Source: Candidatus Nanoarchaeia archaeon (GTDB lineage: Archaea; Nanobdellota; Nanobdellia; Woesearchaeales; JANQNE01). Taken from it: a stretch of DNA of 64,000 bases. Made by a program: the position numbers and the translations under genes. Shown in pieces: positions 51,340 to 59,513 of the stretch. The stretch lies in assembly GCA_028279725.1 (NCBI GenBank), contig JANQNE010000010.1, positions 62,001 through 126,000 of the forward strand. The letters run 5' to 3'. Positions within the stretch are counted from its first letter, which is position 1. The number at the start of each line of letters is the position of its first letter. The notes beneath the pieces are model-generated. The model made no database searches, was not told the DNA's origin, and worked only from the letters and a program-made list of their open reading frames with translations.

Positions 51340-52359
51340 TTATAGTATCTTGATTATAGCATCAGCAAAACCATTTATATCTTTCGGTTTTACTAGTATT
51401 CCTTCCTTGACAACCTCAGGGTGAGGTCCGATATCAAAAGCGACAACAGGCTTACCACAGGCCTGGGCTTCAACAACAGTCATATTGAATCCTTCCCATA
51501 ATGTTGCCGTTGTATAGACATTACATGCAGCATAATATTGAGGAAGATCTTCATCTGAGACAAAACCTGCAAATATTATAGATTCAGGATTTACTTTATT
51601 TGCAATTCTTTTCAATCTTTTAGCATACTCATCAAATGTTTCCTTACCAGCGATCAATAATTTAGCACTAGGGATTTTCTTAAGCACAAGATTGAATGAT
51701 TCTATCAAAAGATCAATCCCTTTGTGGGGGGATATCCTTCCGACATACAAACACACAGGATCATTTCCTAGTTTATATTTGACCCTTATCTTATCTCCAG
51801 AAACCCCCTTATGGAATCTTTCAACATCAATCTTATCATAGACTATACTGCTTTCAACTCCAGTCTCTTTCTTCAAAACTCCTCGCAGATATTTACTGAT
51901 AGAAACAGCTTCATCAGCATTCTTTACGCTTCTATTTGTCAAAAATCTAAATAATTTCATATATGTTTTCTCAACAAACCCGCTGAATAATTCAGGATCA
52001 GCTACACCATGGTTATGATATCTGTACTTCACACCAAATTTCTTCTTTGCATAAGCTCCGATAAGATTCATAGGATAAAGATGACTTATTACAAGATCAT
52101 AATCTTTCAGCATTTTTCCGTATTTTTTGATCTTAAATATATCGAAAAAGAAAAATATCCTGTATATCCTCTCCAGAAAAGAACTCTTAGGCATTCCGAT
52201 CTCAACTACATTTACCCCTTTTGAAGGCTGCATTCCGGCCTTTAGACAGAATATAGAAACTTCATTCCCTTCTTTAACCAGATCTCTTGCTTGAAGCTCA
52301 ACAACCCTATCTATCCCGCTGAATGCAGAGTATGTTGGAGTTAACAACGCAATCTTCAT
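51340..52359 (-). CDS. GT4 family glycosyltransferase
   Basis: A 339-aa GT-B-fold transferase: MKIALLTPTYSAFSGIDRVVELQARDLVKEG at the N-terminus, VCLYVGRISPHKGIDLLIESFNLV as donor domain start, LLIAGKETFDEYAKRL, and YTTATLWEGFNMTVVEAQACGKPVVAFDIGPHPEVV with the EX7E motif. The protein ends slightly early compared with many GT4 enzymes, just after FADAIIKIL. It overlaps the next upstream methyltransferase gene by 4 bp. Confidence 0.9.
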   Translation of the reverse strand: MKIALLTPTYSAFSGIDRVVELQARDLVKEGNEVSIFCLKAGMQPSKGVNVVEIGMPKSSFLERIYRIFFFFDIFKIKKYGKMLKDYDLVISHLYPMNLIGAYAKKKFGVKYRYHNHGVADPELFSGFVEKTYMKLFRFLTNRSVKNADEAVSISKYLRGVLKKETGVESSIVYDKIDVERFHKGVSGDKIRVKYKLGNDPVCLYVGRISPHKGIDLLIESFNLVLKKIPSAKLLIAGKETFDEYAKRLKRIANKVNPESIIFAGFVSDEDLPQYYAACNVYTTATLWEGFNMTVVEAQACGKPVVAFDIGPHPEVVKEGILVKPKDINGFADAIIKIL

Positions 52360-53093
52360 TTTTTACACCTTATGGATAATGTTTGTGAAAAAATACTAAG
52401 TGGGGTCGCAGTCAGTATCCTATCCATACAATTTATGATTTTATAAAATCTATTGAATATCTTTCCCATAAGTCTGCTTATCTTGTTGATCTGGCCAGGT
52501 ATTAGGAATTCTCTCTTTATTTTTATATCTTTAAACCCAGCCTTTTTTAGCTTATTTTTTACAGAACCATCATACAGCCTGTCATGATGGCCTATCTTCA
52601 TCATCCTTGCCATAAATTCATTGAACGAATATCTGTTAGGTAGGCTAAATATCAGATTAAGCCCGCCAGATTTTAAGATTCTATACATCTCTCTCAACAG
52701 ATCCTTATCATCATCCACATGCTCCATAAGGCCAAAACTGACTAAACAGTCTATACTGCCATCTTTATACTTTAGGTTTGTAACATCATCTGCCAGAAAA
52801 CTACACCCAAAATCCTTAAACCTTTCCCAGGTATCTCTTCTTTCAATATCAATTCCAGTTATATTTATATCAGGTCTAAGCATCTTAAGCAATGCAGTCG
52901 TATGTCCAACCCCGCACCCAACATCAAGAACAGTAGCACCTTTAGGTATAAGTCTTGCACATAACTTTAATCTTCTTTCAAATCTATAGCATGTAAGCTT
53001 GCTCCCTATGTGATAAGCCCTGGTTGGATCCTTTTTCCTATATTCCTCAAATATGCTCTGCACCTTTTTATTATCGTAGATCATTTTAAACAC
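52356..53093 (-). CDS. Class I SAM-dependent methyltransferase
   Basis: A 245-aa methyltransferase of the Methyltransf_11/25 type: ATVLDVGCGVGHTTALLKML (about 54-73), GIDIERRDTWERF, SFGLMEHVDDDKDLLREMYRILKSGGLNLIFSLPNRYSFN. An N-terminal helical part of about 50 residues may bind the acceptor, and a C-terminal hydrophobic stretch may touch the membrane. It overlaps GT4 genes on both sides, so it probably methylates the glycan they build. Confidence 0.88.
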   Translation of the reverse strand: MFKMIYDNKKVQSIFEEYRKKDPTRAYHIGSKLTCYRFERRLKLCARLIPKGATVLDVGCGVGHTTALLKMLRPDINITGIDIERRDTWERFKDFGCSFLADDVTNLKYKDGSIDCLVSFGLMEHVDDDKDLLREMYRILKSGGLNLIFSLPNRYSFNEFMARMMKIGHHDRLYDGSVKNKLKKAGFKDIKIKREFLIPGQINKISRLMGKIFNRFYKIINCMDRILTATPLSIFSQTLSIRCKK

Positions 53094-54217
53094 AATTTCT
53101 TATAAACTTTAAGATAATTCTCAACATTATCCTTCAACTCAAACTTCTTCAATTTACTTTTTATAAACTTCTTCCTATACGCCATCTCGACCCCTTCTGC
53201 AATCCCATCAGGACTCTTAACTTTGACCAAAACATGATTTCCACTCACAACTTCAGGCAATGAAGTAGTATTGCTTGCAACAACAGGCTTGCCCATAGCA
53301 CACGCTTCAGCAGCTGCAAAACCAAATCCTTCTGCCAATGAAGGAACTACAACACAGTCTGCAGCCTTAATATAAGCAGGCAGTTCTTTATAGGAAACAG
53401 GATCATGTAAAATAACATTATCCTCAACACCTAATCTTTTAATCAGCTTTTGTATCTCTTTATATTGTTTCAATGTGTTCTTATCTTTGCTCACAATAGC
53501 CAGTAATTTTGAATTCTTTACTTTATTAGAAATAATTGGAACTGCTTTTATCAGATACTCGAGACCCTTGCTTACTCCAGGCCTACCTGTAAATACATAT
53601 AAGAAATTCTTTTCAACACCTAACATCTTTCTTATCTTCTTTCCGTCATATTTTTTAGGATTCCAATGGCTGTAATCTACTCCATTATACACAACTTCCA
53701 CTTTTTCTTTCTTAACTCCAACCCCTAACAATTGTTTCTGGGTAGATTTAGATACACACACATACTTATCAAAATTAAGCATATAGATCATCCTTTCCAG
53801 AATATCATGGACCTTTCCGCTAAACCAACTCATTTCAGTAAGTTTATTCCATTTCTTGATCCATACTTCATGAATGGTTATCAAACTCTTCTTCCTAGTT
53901 AGCTTAGAAGCAACCCATGCAGGAAACGCTCCGTTAAATGTAGTTGTATGTATAAGATCAGCCTTCTTAGCCAACTTGACAACTTTTGGAATAGAAAGAA
54001 AAGTAAACCAATATCTACTATGAAAACAATTAATTCTATGTACTTTAACTCCGTTTATTATCTCAAATTGTTTTGTCCCTTTCAATCTATGCGTGACTAT
54101 ATTAACCTCATGACCTGATTTAGCCAAACCTTCACAAAGATTCCTAAAAACTACTTCAACCCCTCCGATATGAGGTATATAATTCTCTAATACAAATAAT
54201 ATCTTCATTTTATGCAC
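53081..54217 (-). CDS. GT4 family glycosyltransferase
   Basis: A 378-aa GT-B-fold transferase: MKILFVLENYIPHIGGVEVVFRNLCEGLAKSGHEVNIVTH, NFLYVFTGRPGVSKGLEYLIKAVP, VVVPSLAEGFGFAAAEACAMGKPVVASNTTSLPEVV (EX7E region). An alternative start three codons in (MKILF) agrees better with relatives. It overlaps the DMT gene upstream by 8 bp and the methyltransferase downstream by 13 bp, which implies tight translational coupling within this minus-strand operon. Confidence 0.92.
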   Translation of the reverse strand: MHKMKILFVLENYIPHIGGVEVVFRNLCEGLAKSGHEVNIVTHRLKGTKQFEIINGVKVHRINCFHSRYWFTFLSIPKVVKLAKKADLIHTTTFNGAFPAWVASKLTRKKSLITIHEVWIKKWNKLTEMSWFSGKVHDILERMIYMLNFDKYVCVSKSTQKQLLGVGVKKEKVEVVYNGVDYSHWNPKKYDGKKIRKMLGVEKNFLYVFTGRPGVSKGLEYLIKAVPIISNKVKNSKLLAIVSKDKNTLKQYKEIQKLIKRLGVEDNVILHDPVSYKELPAYIKAADCVVVPSLAEGFGFAAAEACAMGKPVVASNTTSLPEVVSGNHVLVKVKSPDGIAEGVEMAYRKKFIKSKLKKFELKDNVENYLKVYKKLCLK

Positions 54218-54563
54218 CTAGTCCAATTAATGAAACACCCATTGCTATTATAAGTATTCCTATCCACTTGGCAAGATTCATCCTTTCTTTCAGCAAAAAT
54301 ATAGAATATATGCAGACCCACACATAAGATAATCCGACCAAAGGATACAATACAGATAATTCTCCAAACTTCAATGCAGGAATAAACAAAACAGTACCAA
54401 CACCATATATCATCACACCAATTATGAGGAATTTATTCTTATATATTGTAGAAAAATCCTTCAACTTTATGCTGCTGGATCCTTTTTTCAGATAGATTGG
54501 TCCAAATCCTCCGATCAACCCAGCAATAACCACAAGTACAATTGCAAATAATTGAGTTTCCAT
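54210..54563 (-). CDS. Small four-TM DMT/EamA-type transporter subunit (ArnE/ArnF-like), second of a pair
   Basis: A 117-aa protein with four TM helices, each half about 55 residues: METQLFAIVLVVIAGLIGGFGPIYLKKG, then LIIGVMIYGVGTVLFIPALKFGELSVLYPLVGLSYVWVCIYSIFLLKERMNLAKWIGILIIAMGVSLIGLG. That is the SMR/EmrE layout without the EmrE-type intramembrane glutamate in helix 1. The start at 54563 is chosen because an earlier ATG would overlap the upstream gene by 40 bp and add a poor N-terminus. Its twin is just upstream. ArnE/ArnF pairs flip polyprenyl-phosphate sugars, and the glycan context supports that role. Confidence 0.8.
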   Translation of the reverse strand: METQLFAIVLVVIAGLIGGFGPIYLKKGSSSIKLKDFSTIYKNKFLIIGVMIYGVGTVLFIPALKFGELSVLYPLVGLSYVWVCIYSIFLLKERMNLAKWIGILIIAMGVSLIGLGA

Positions 54564-54564
54564 T

Positions 54565-54951
54565 TTATATAGCCTCAGTAAATTCACTGATTTTTTTATC
54601 CTCACTTCCTAAATTTATTACGATGATGCCTACTATTATCAAAAAAACACCGATCCATCTCAAAAAACTGATGGTTTCTCCAAAAAAATACATTGATCCT
54701 AGAGTCACCCATACAAAACTGGTCGTTATTATGGGATAAAGGACAGTTACATCCCCTCCGCGGAAAGCAACAATAAGCAATACAGCTCCCATCACATACA
54801 AGACAATTCCAAAGATCAGATTCCAGTTTGTTATTATTGAAATAAGATTTAGACCTAGTTTTTCTGCTCCTTTTTTATATAATATTTGAGCAGAAGAAGT
54901 AAATAATGTACATAATACAACTAAAGATACTGCCCATAACTTTGTTTTCAT
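54565..54951 (-). CDS. Small four-TM DMT/EamA-type transporter subunit (ArnE/ArnF-like), first of a pair
   Basis: A 128-aa protein, four TM helices: AVSLVVLCTLFTSSAQILYKKGAEKLG, IFGIVLYVMGAVLLIVAFRGGDVTVLYPIITTSFVWVTLGSMYFFGETISFLRWIGVFLIIVGIIVINLGS. The GxxxVLYP(L/I)...(F/Y)VWV motif is shared with the neighbouring subunit, so the two are paralogues. It ends 1 bp before the partner start, suggesting equimolar synthesis and a heterodimer. Proposed role is flipping of lipid-phosphate-linked sugar for outside GT-C enzymes; other small-molecule export cannot be excluded. Confidence 0.8.
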   Translation of the reverse strand: MKTKLWAVSLVVLCTLFTSSAQILYKKGAEKLGLNLISIITNWNLIFGIVLYVMGAVLLIVAFRGGDVTVLYPIITTSFVWVTLGSMYFFGETISFLRWIGVFLIIVGIIVINLGSEDKKISEFTEAI

Positions 54952-54989
54952 TTGTTATGAATGCCCCACATATTATTTAGGTTTTTGAT

Positions 54990-55017
54990 AGGGTATTCAT
55001 AATACTAAAAATACCCT
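54990..55017 (-). terminator. Possible stem-loop between DUF2304 and the DMT pair
   Basis: AGGGTATT (54990-54997) and AATACCCT (55010-55017) form an exact 8-bp inverted repeat with a 12-nt loop in the 73-bp gap. It could be an mRNA processing point, an attenuating hairpin or a binding site. No T-tract follows in the direction of transcription, so a strong terminator is unlikely. Confidence 0.35.
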
Positions 55018-55024
55018 TGGTATT

Positions 55025-55354
55025 TTATTTTGCTCTTTTTATCGCAACTTCCCTGACTACTCTTTCTACTTTTTTCTGGGTCTTCCTAACAACCCCATAT
55101 GTATAAAAATTAGTAAATATCAGAAACATAAACCCAAGTATTATGAAAAAATCCATAGTCCTTGCGATATTAAGAGACTCTAGTATTGGATCAAGTATCC
55201 GTGGGATTAAAGTCACGATCAAAAATACAATCCATACAACACTCCAAAATCCTGTTTCATTAATAGTAAATTCTTTCCTCTTGAAATGTAAAAATGTTAA
55301 ATATAACATAAATAATCCAAATATAACACCTAATAGCTGTATTCCTAATATCAT
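55025..55354 (-). CDS. DUF2304 family membrane protein
   Basis: A 109-aa protein with three TM segments: ILGIQLLGVIFGLFMLYLTFLHFKRKEF, FWSVVWIVFLIVTLIPRILDPI, and DFFIILGFMFLIFTNFYTYGVVRKTQKKVE. The F.R.E...E..FW...W and LGI.R..D....LG....F patterns are those of DUF2304. This family regularly accompanies DPM1-like GT2 genes, as here, and probably forms a complex with the transferase. I chose the ATG at 55354 because GGAGGT lies 7 nt upstream; an ATG five codons earlier overlaps the GT2 gene. Its C-terminus is basic and cytoplasmic. Confidence 0.85.
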   Translation of the reverse strand: MILGIQLLGVIFGLFMLYLTFLHFKRKEFTINETGFWSVVWIVFLIVTLIPRILDPILESLNIARTMDFFIILGFMFLIFTNFYTYGVVRKTQKKVERVVREVAIKRAK

Positions 55355-56016
55355 CCTAATAACCTCCATTTAACCATATTAAAGACAATTTTAACACCAT
55401 CCAGAACAGTAGTCCCTTTATACCTGTCTGAGTATATCGTTTGGATTGGAATTTCTCTGTACTTCAAATTATTCTTGCCGACATTGGCTATCATCTCACT
55501 CTCCATACTATAGTCATTTGCATTCCATCTGATTCTTCTGTATGCCTTGGATGTAAAAGCCCTATATCCTGACTGAGTATCTTTAAGGTCAACACCATAT
55601 AATATCTTTGTAACAAAATTGATAAAATTATTCCCGAATTTCAGCACAAATGGCATATGTCCTGTAAATCTTCTATATCCAAAGACAATATCAACACCTT
55701 CAAGACTCTCGATAAAATTAGGAATCTCTTTTGGCTCATGCTGCCCATCTGCATCAATTACTATGATTGTTTTCGCTCCATTAAGTAGGGCATAATCACA
55801 GCCCGTCTTAAGTCCAGCACCTTTCCCAAGATTAACAACATGCCTCAAAACTTTTATCTTTTTTTGCAATCCAACATCATATGTATCATCTTTAGACCCA
55901 TCATCGACCAAGACAACATTCCTGCTGAATCTCTTAACTTCATCAATTACTTTTCCAACTCTTTTTTCCTCATTATATGCAGGTATAATCACCCAGACAT
56001 CTTTACTCAGTTTCAT
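55351..56016 (-). CDS. DPM1-like GT2 glycosyltransferase
   Basis: A 221-aa GT2 enzyme without TM segments: VWVIIPAYNEEKRVGKVIDEV, VVLVDDGSKDDT, GKGAGLKTGCDYAL, the metal-binding VIDADGQHEPKEI, KDTQSGYRAF and the late YREIPIQTIYSDRYKGTTVLDGVKI. It resembles AglJ and dolichol-phosphate mannose/glucose synthases, which attach a sugar to dolichyl phosphate. It overlaps aglB by 14 bp upstream and DUF2304 downstream, forming an AglB, GT2 and DUF2304 group. The membrane attachment is probably supplied by DUF2304. Confidence 0.9.
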   Translation of the reverse strand: MKLSKDVWVIIPAYNEEKRVGKVIDEVKRFSRNVVLVDDGSKDDTYDVGLQKKIKVLRHVVNLGKGAGLKTGCDYALLNGAKTIIVIDADGQHEPKEIPNFIESLEGVDIVFGYRRFTGHMPFVLKFGNNFINFVTKILYGVDLKDTQSGYRAFTSKAYRRIRWNANDYSMESEMIANVGKNNLKYREIPIQTIYSDRYKGTTVLDGVKIVFNMVKWRLLG

Positions 56017-59000
56017 TTGTTTCAGTTAAGTTTTCAACAATCTCTTCTTCAGCTTGTTCTTCTTTGAATTCTTCAATCTTCTTTTCTAATTCTTGTTTCT
56101 CTTTTGCAATCTCTAAAGCACTCTTCTTTCCAGTCAATTTTATGATATGATATCCGAAATCAGTCTCAACCATAACTGTTGATTTATTGACTTCTTCAAG
56201 AGCAAAAGCAGCTTTTTCAAACGCAGGAACCATCCTTCCTTTTCCAAACCAGCCAAGATCCCCTCCTCTTGGTCCAGATGGCCCGTCAGAATATTCAATT
56301 GCAAGCTCTTCAAAGTTAGTCTCATTGACTCTCTGAAGCAAATCATCAGCAATTACCTTTGCTTCTTCTTTAGTCCTGTTTGCAGTGCATCTCACATCTC
56401 CTTCTCCGCAGATAAGTATATGGCTAGCTCTTATCTCAGGCTCTCCAAGCAGTTCATCCATTATTATTGGATCTCCTTCATCCCAATCAACTTTCCAGAC
56501 ATATATGTCAACTCCAGTGATTCCTTGGTCATACTTGAATAGCTTGAAATATTTAGATCCATGCCCCTTGAAGAAGAAAAGTCTGGTAAATACAGAATCT
56601 GCTAACAACCCATCCATCAAGAAACTTCTATAATTTCCACCACCAGTAGGAACCAAAGCAGCAGCCATATCTCTTCCGTTCTGCATCTTTATGATATTTT
56701 CACTATACTCTTTCTTATTCAGTCCGTCAAGGTCAGCCCAGACAAAATATTTAGGATACATCTTTCCTTGAGCTGTATCAGCCCATGCTTCTCCATTCTC
56801 AAGATCAAAGTTCATCCCATGATTGCATTTTATTATTCCTTCTTCCTCACTACAGCTTACAAGATCTGAAGCATAGCTAGGCCACGGAGACACCCATTGG
56901 TCTGCCTTATTGTTCTTTATTTCATAAAAAGTGGTTTCTGCCTCTTCCTGTGACAGTCCAAATTCATCTTTAAGAATTCCTACACCTTCATCATAGTTCT
57001 TCTTTACAACATTTTGGTACATTGAAGCTCTCTTGAAATCCCAGCTTCCAAAATGGCCCCAAACTCCACTCTTCCTTATCATATCTTCAGAAGTTATGTA
57101 ATAGCTATCTATAAGATCATCACAGTGTGTAACTTCAAGAACACTTTCAACTTCATCTTCACTCAATCCTTCTCTTTCCAAGACTTCTTTTGCCTCATCT
57201 TTATCCAGAACGACGATCTCGTTCAATATATCTACTGCTCTTACAGTGTCTCCATCAAGGTATTCTTCTAACACATGAGGTGGTTTCTCTTGCCCACAAT
57301 TTAGCATCCTCAGTATACCTACAGCTAACTTCTCATCAGACACCAACAAGCTTTTACCGACCCAATGGATTCTTTCTCCTTGATCAGCTCCGTCAAAAGT
57401 AACCCTTCTCTCAGATATGGAATAGAACCAATGTCCGAAATCCCACCAGGAGGTTATTATAGCATCTTCACTTTCATCCCCAATAGCCTTAAGGCTGTTA
57501 TACCACGCATCATCCATGCTAGGCATCTCGTTCTTTGCAATTTTTTGCGTTTGACAAAGAAAACTTTTATCCCCTGACAAAGAACAGTTACTTATCTTCT
57601 CAGATTGAACTGGAACAGCTATAAAGAGCAAAACAACAAGTATGATAAAAATACTATTGGTCACGTTCTTATTAACATTAAATTCTTTTGCAAACCACCT
57701 GCTGGCATGCAGAAATAAAAAGCTAATACAGATACCAAAAGCAATAGCAAATCCAGGAACCATCAATATTGCAAATCTAACTCCTTTTGTAAATCCATAT
57801 GTTGTCCCCATAACCCATATGATGATGAAAATAGAATATTTAACATCAGAACTTTTTGATTTTATCAGCCCAACAGCAACAGGGAGGCCTAGAAGTAAGA
57901 TAAACAACAGAGGTCTGCTCAAGATATCTCTGCTTATATCTGACAGGATAATTATATTTTTTGAAGAAACCCCTATAATTAAAACAAGATAGTAAGCTGC
58001 AAAAGAAACAACATACGACCAATTAATTTTACCCATTTCATCTTTAAATGATATGATCAGGATCCCGATCAAAGCGATCATGAAGAAGATTATCCCGCCC
58101 ATTTGAGGTATGATATTTCCCAATGTAGTTTCATTAAACTCAGCGACTGTCGTCAAAACATTTGGCCATACTGTTGTAACAGCAACATCCTTAAGCACTA
58201 TAACACTCAAAGGACCCCTTAAGAAAGTCAAGAATGCATCAAATCCTTGAAATATCCCAACAAATAAGAACGATCCAACAAAAAACACCCCAGTAGACAT
58301 CAATAGGTTTTTCACTTGTGTAAAGCTTTCTTTTACCTTTGTATAATGCTTTCTAATCAATAGATAAATTAGGTAAACACCAAGTGTTGCAAGTATAAAA
58401 TCAAAAACATACCACCATCCTCCCCAGGTGATACTGTATAATCCAACAAAAATACCGCCAATTGATGCAAAAATACCCCTCTTCAGATTATCTTTAGATT
58501 CTATAGATAAAAATATCATCCAAGTAATCATTAACGGGAACAGTATGTTATATCCGTCAGTATCAGCAAAACCCGCAGGAGTCCTTCCCAATAAAGCACT
58601 GTTGGTCGCAACTATTATACCGGCAAACAGTCCAGCAAGATTTCCTCCCACTCTTTTTGCAATAAAGAAAGCAGGTATTATCGCCAATGTAACTATGACC
58701 AATGGAATAAAAAACATAACTCTCATCAGGCTTAAATCTTTATTAAAAACACTCAATACCTTATATGCCCAGGCTCCAACATAAGAATTAAATGGAATTG
58801 TAACAACTCTCATAGGCTCTCTTCCATTTCTCAATGAGAACGATTCTTTTCCATCAACAATCTCATCACCCATGAATCCATTATTAACATAATTCCTTGC
58901 ATGAGCATACCAGAAGTAAGGATCTATAGCAAGCAGATAAGTATGTCCGTTTTCATCCTGAAGTCCTGCCTTATACTGTTGAGACAGTTGTTTCTTTTGT

Positions 59001-59422
59001 TCCTTAAGAGATTCTCTGTCCTTCTCTAATGCATCCTCAAGTTGAGCAGCAATAAGAACATTCTTATTCTCATCAGGTAGATTTGGGTATTGTTGATTAA
59101 TTTGTGTTGATATTTGAGATCTGTAATAGTTTCCAATAGTACTGTCAGCCCATGTATCAGTCATAGGCAGGTAGACTGGTTGTATCCTGAAGAATACAGA
59201 TAATATTATCGGAATCAGCAAAAGAAGCCAAACCTTGTTCTTTGAGAAAAATCCGCTAACCTTGTTCCAGTCAACTTTTACTTCATCATCCTTATCTTCT
59301 TTTACAAAATTACTAGTCTTATGTCTTGATTTCTTTCCAAAACCCTTAAACCAGTTTTTGATCTTACCAAAATCGATAGATATCTCATCATCTTCTTCTC
59401 TATTTCCCACTTTTTCTACCAT
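56003..59422 (-). CDS. aglB: AglB/STT3 oligosaccharyltransferase with C-terminal parvulin domain
   Basis: A 1139-aa catalytic subunit that transfers lipid-linked glycans to Asn in N-x-S/T sequons outside the membrane. A charged cytoplasmic N-tail (about 1-60) is followed by 13 or so TM segments. The first-loop acidic motif is PMTDTWADS and the second is AIDPYFWYAHARN. The hallmark WWDFGHW lies at about 659-665. A globular region of about 330 residues follows, then an extra domain at about 996-1105: a parvulin/PpiC rotamase (RASHILI...YSDGPSGPRGGDLGWF...MVPAFEKAAF...FGYHIIKL). The acidic tail ends NLTETNETE, which itself holds sequons. The ATG at 59422 is chosen for its GGGGG site; an upstream TTG is in frame. 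Confidence 0.95.
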   Translation of the reverse strand: MVEKVGNREEDDEISIDFGKIKNWFKGFGKKSRHKTSNFVKEDKDDEVKVDWNKVSGFFSKNKVWLLLLIPIILSVFFRIQPVYLPMTDTWADSTIGNYYRSQISTQINQQYPNLPDENKNVLIAAQLEDALEKDRESLKEQKKQLSQQYKAGLQDENGHTYLLAIDPYFWYAHARNYVNNGFMGDEIVDGKESFSLRNGREPMRVVTIPFNSYVGAWAYKVLSVFNKDLSLMRVMFFIPLVIVTLAIIPAFFIAKRVGGNLAGLFAGIIVATNSALLGRTPAGFADTDGYNILFPLMITWMIFLSIESKDNLKRGIFASIGGIFVGLYSITWGGWWYVFDFILATLGVYLIYLLIRKHYTKVKESFTQVKNLLMSTGVFFVGSFLFVGIFQGFDAFLTFLRGPLSVIVLKDVAVTTVWPNVLTTVAEFNETTLGNIIPQMGGIIFFMIALIGILIISFKDEMGKINWSYVVSFAAYYLVLIIGVSSKNIIILSDISRDILSRPLLFILLLGLPVAVGLIKSKSSDVKYSIFIIIWVMGTTYGFTKGVRFAILMVPGFAIAFGICISFLFLHASRWFAKEFNVNKNVTNSIFIILVVLLFIAVPVQSEKISNCSLSGDKSFLCQTQKIAKNEMPSMDDAWYNSLKAIGDESEDAIITSWWDFGHWFYSISERRVTFDGADQGERIHWVGKSLLVSDEKLAVGILRMLNCGQEKPPHVLEEYLDGDTVRAVDILNEIVVLDKDEAKEVLEREGLSEDEVESVLEVTHCDDLIDSYYITSEDMIRKSGVWGHFGSWDFKRASMYQNVVKKNYDEGVGILKDEFGLSQEEAETTFYEIKNNKADQWVSPWPSYASDLVSCSEEEGIIKCNHGMNFDLENGEAWADTAQGKMYPKYFVWADLDGLNKKEYSENIIKMQNGRDMAAALVPTGGGNYRSFLMDGLLADSVFTRLFFFKGHGSKYFKLFKYDQGITGVDIYVWKVDWDEGDPIIMDELLGEPEIRASHILICGEGDVRCTANRTKEEAKVIADDLLQRVNETNFEELAIEYSDGPSGPRGGDLGWFGKGRMVPAFEKAAFALEEVNKSTVMVETDFGYHIIKLTGKKSALEIAKEKQELEKKIEEFKEEQAEEEIVENLTETNETE
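56120..56437 (-). other. Parvulin-type PPIase domain encoded within aglB
   Basis: This segment codes for about 105 residues with the parvulin landmarks: N-terminal ASHILI, the helix KEEAKVIADDLLQRV, FEELAIEYSDGPSGPRGGDLGWFGKGRMVPAFEKAAFAL, and the C-terminal TDFGYHIIKLTGK. The histidines of the ASHIL and GYHII strands, both typical of active PpiC/PrsA/Pin1-type sites, are present. The loop after ASHILI holds two cysteines (CGEGDVRC) that could form a disulphide, which suits an extracytoplasmic location. Confidence 0.88.
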
Positions 59423-59513
59423 TAACAACAACCCCCTGATAAATAGTGTATTAGTCGAGAAAAACTCCCTGGCTTTTTAAATATTTTGCTTTCTAAGAGT
59501 ATATTAAATCCCT

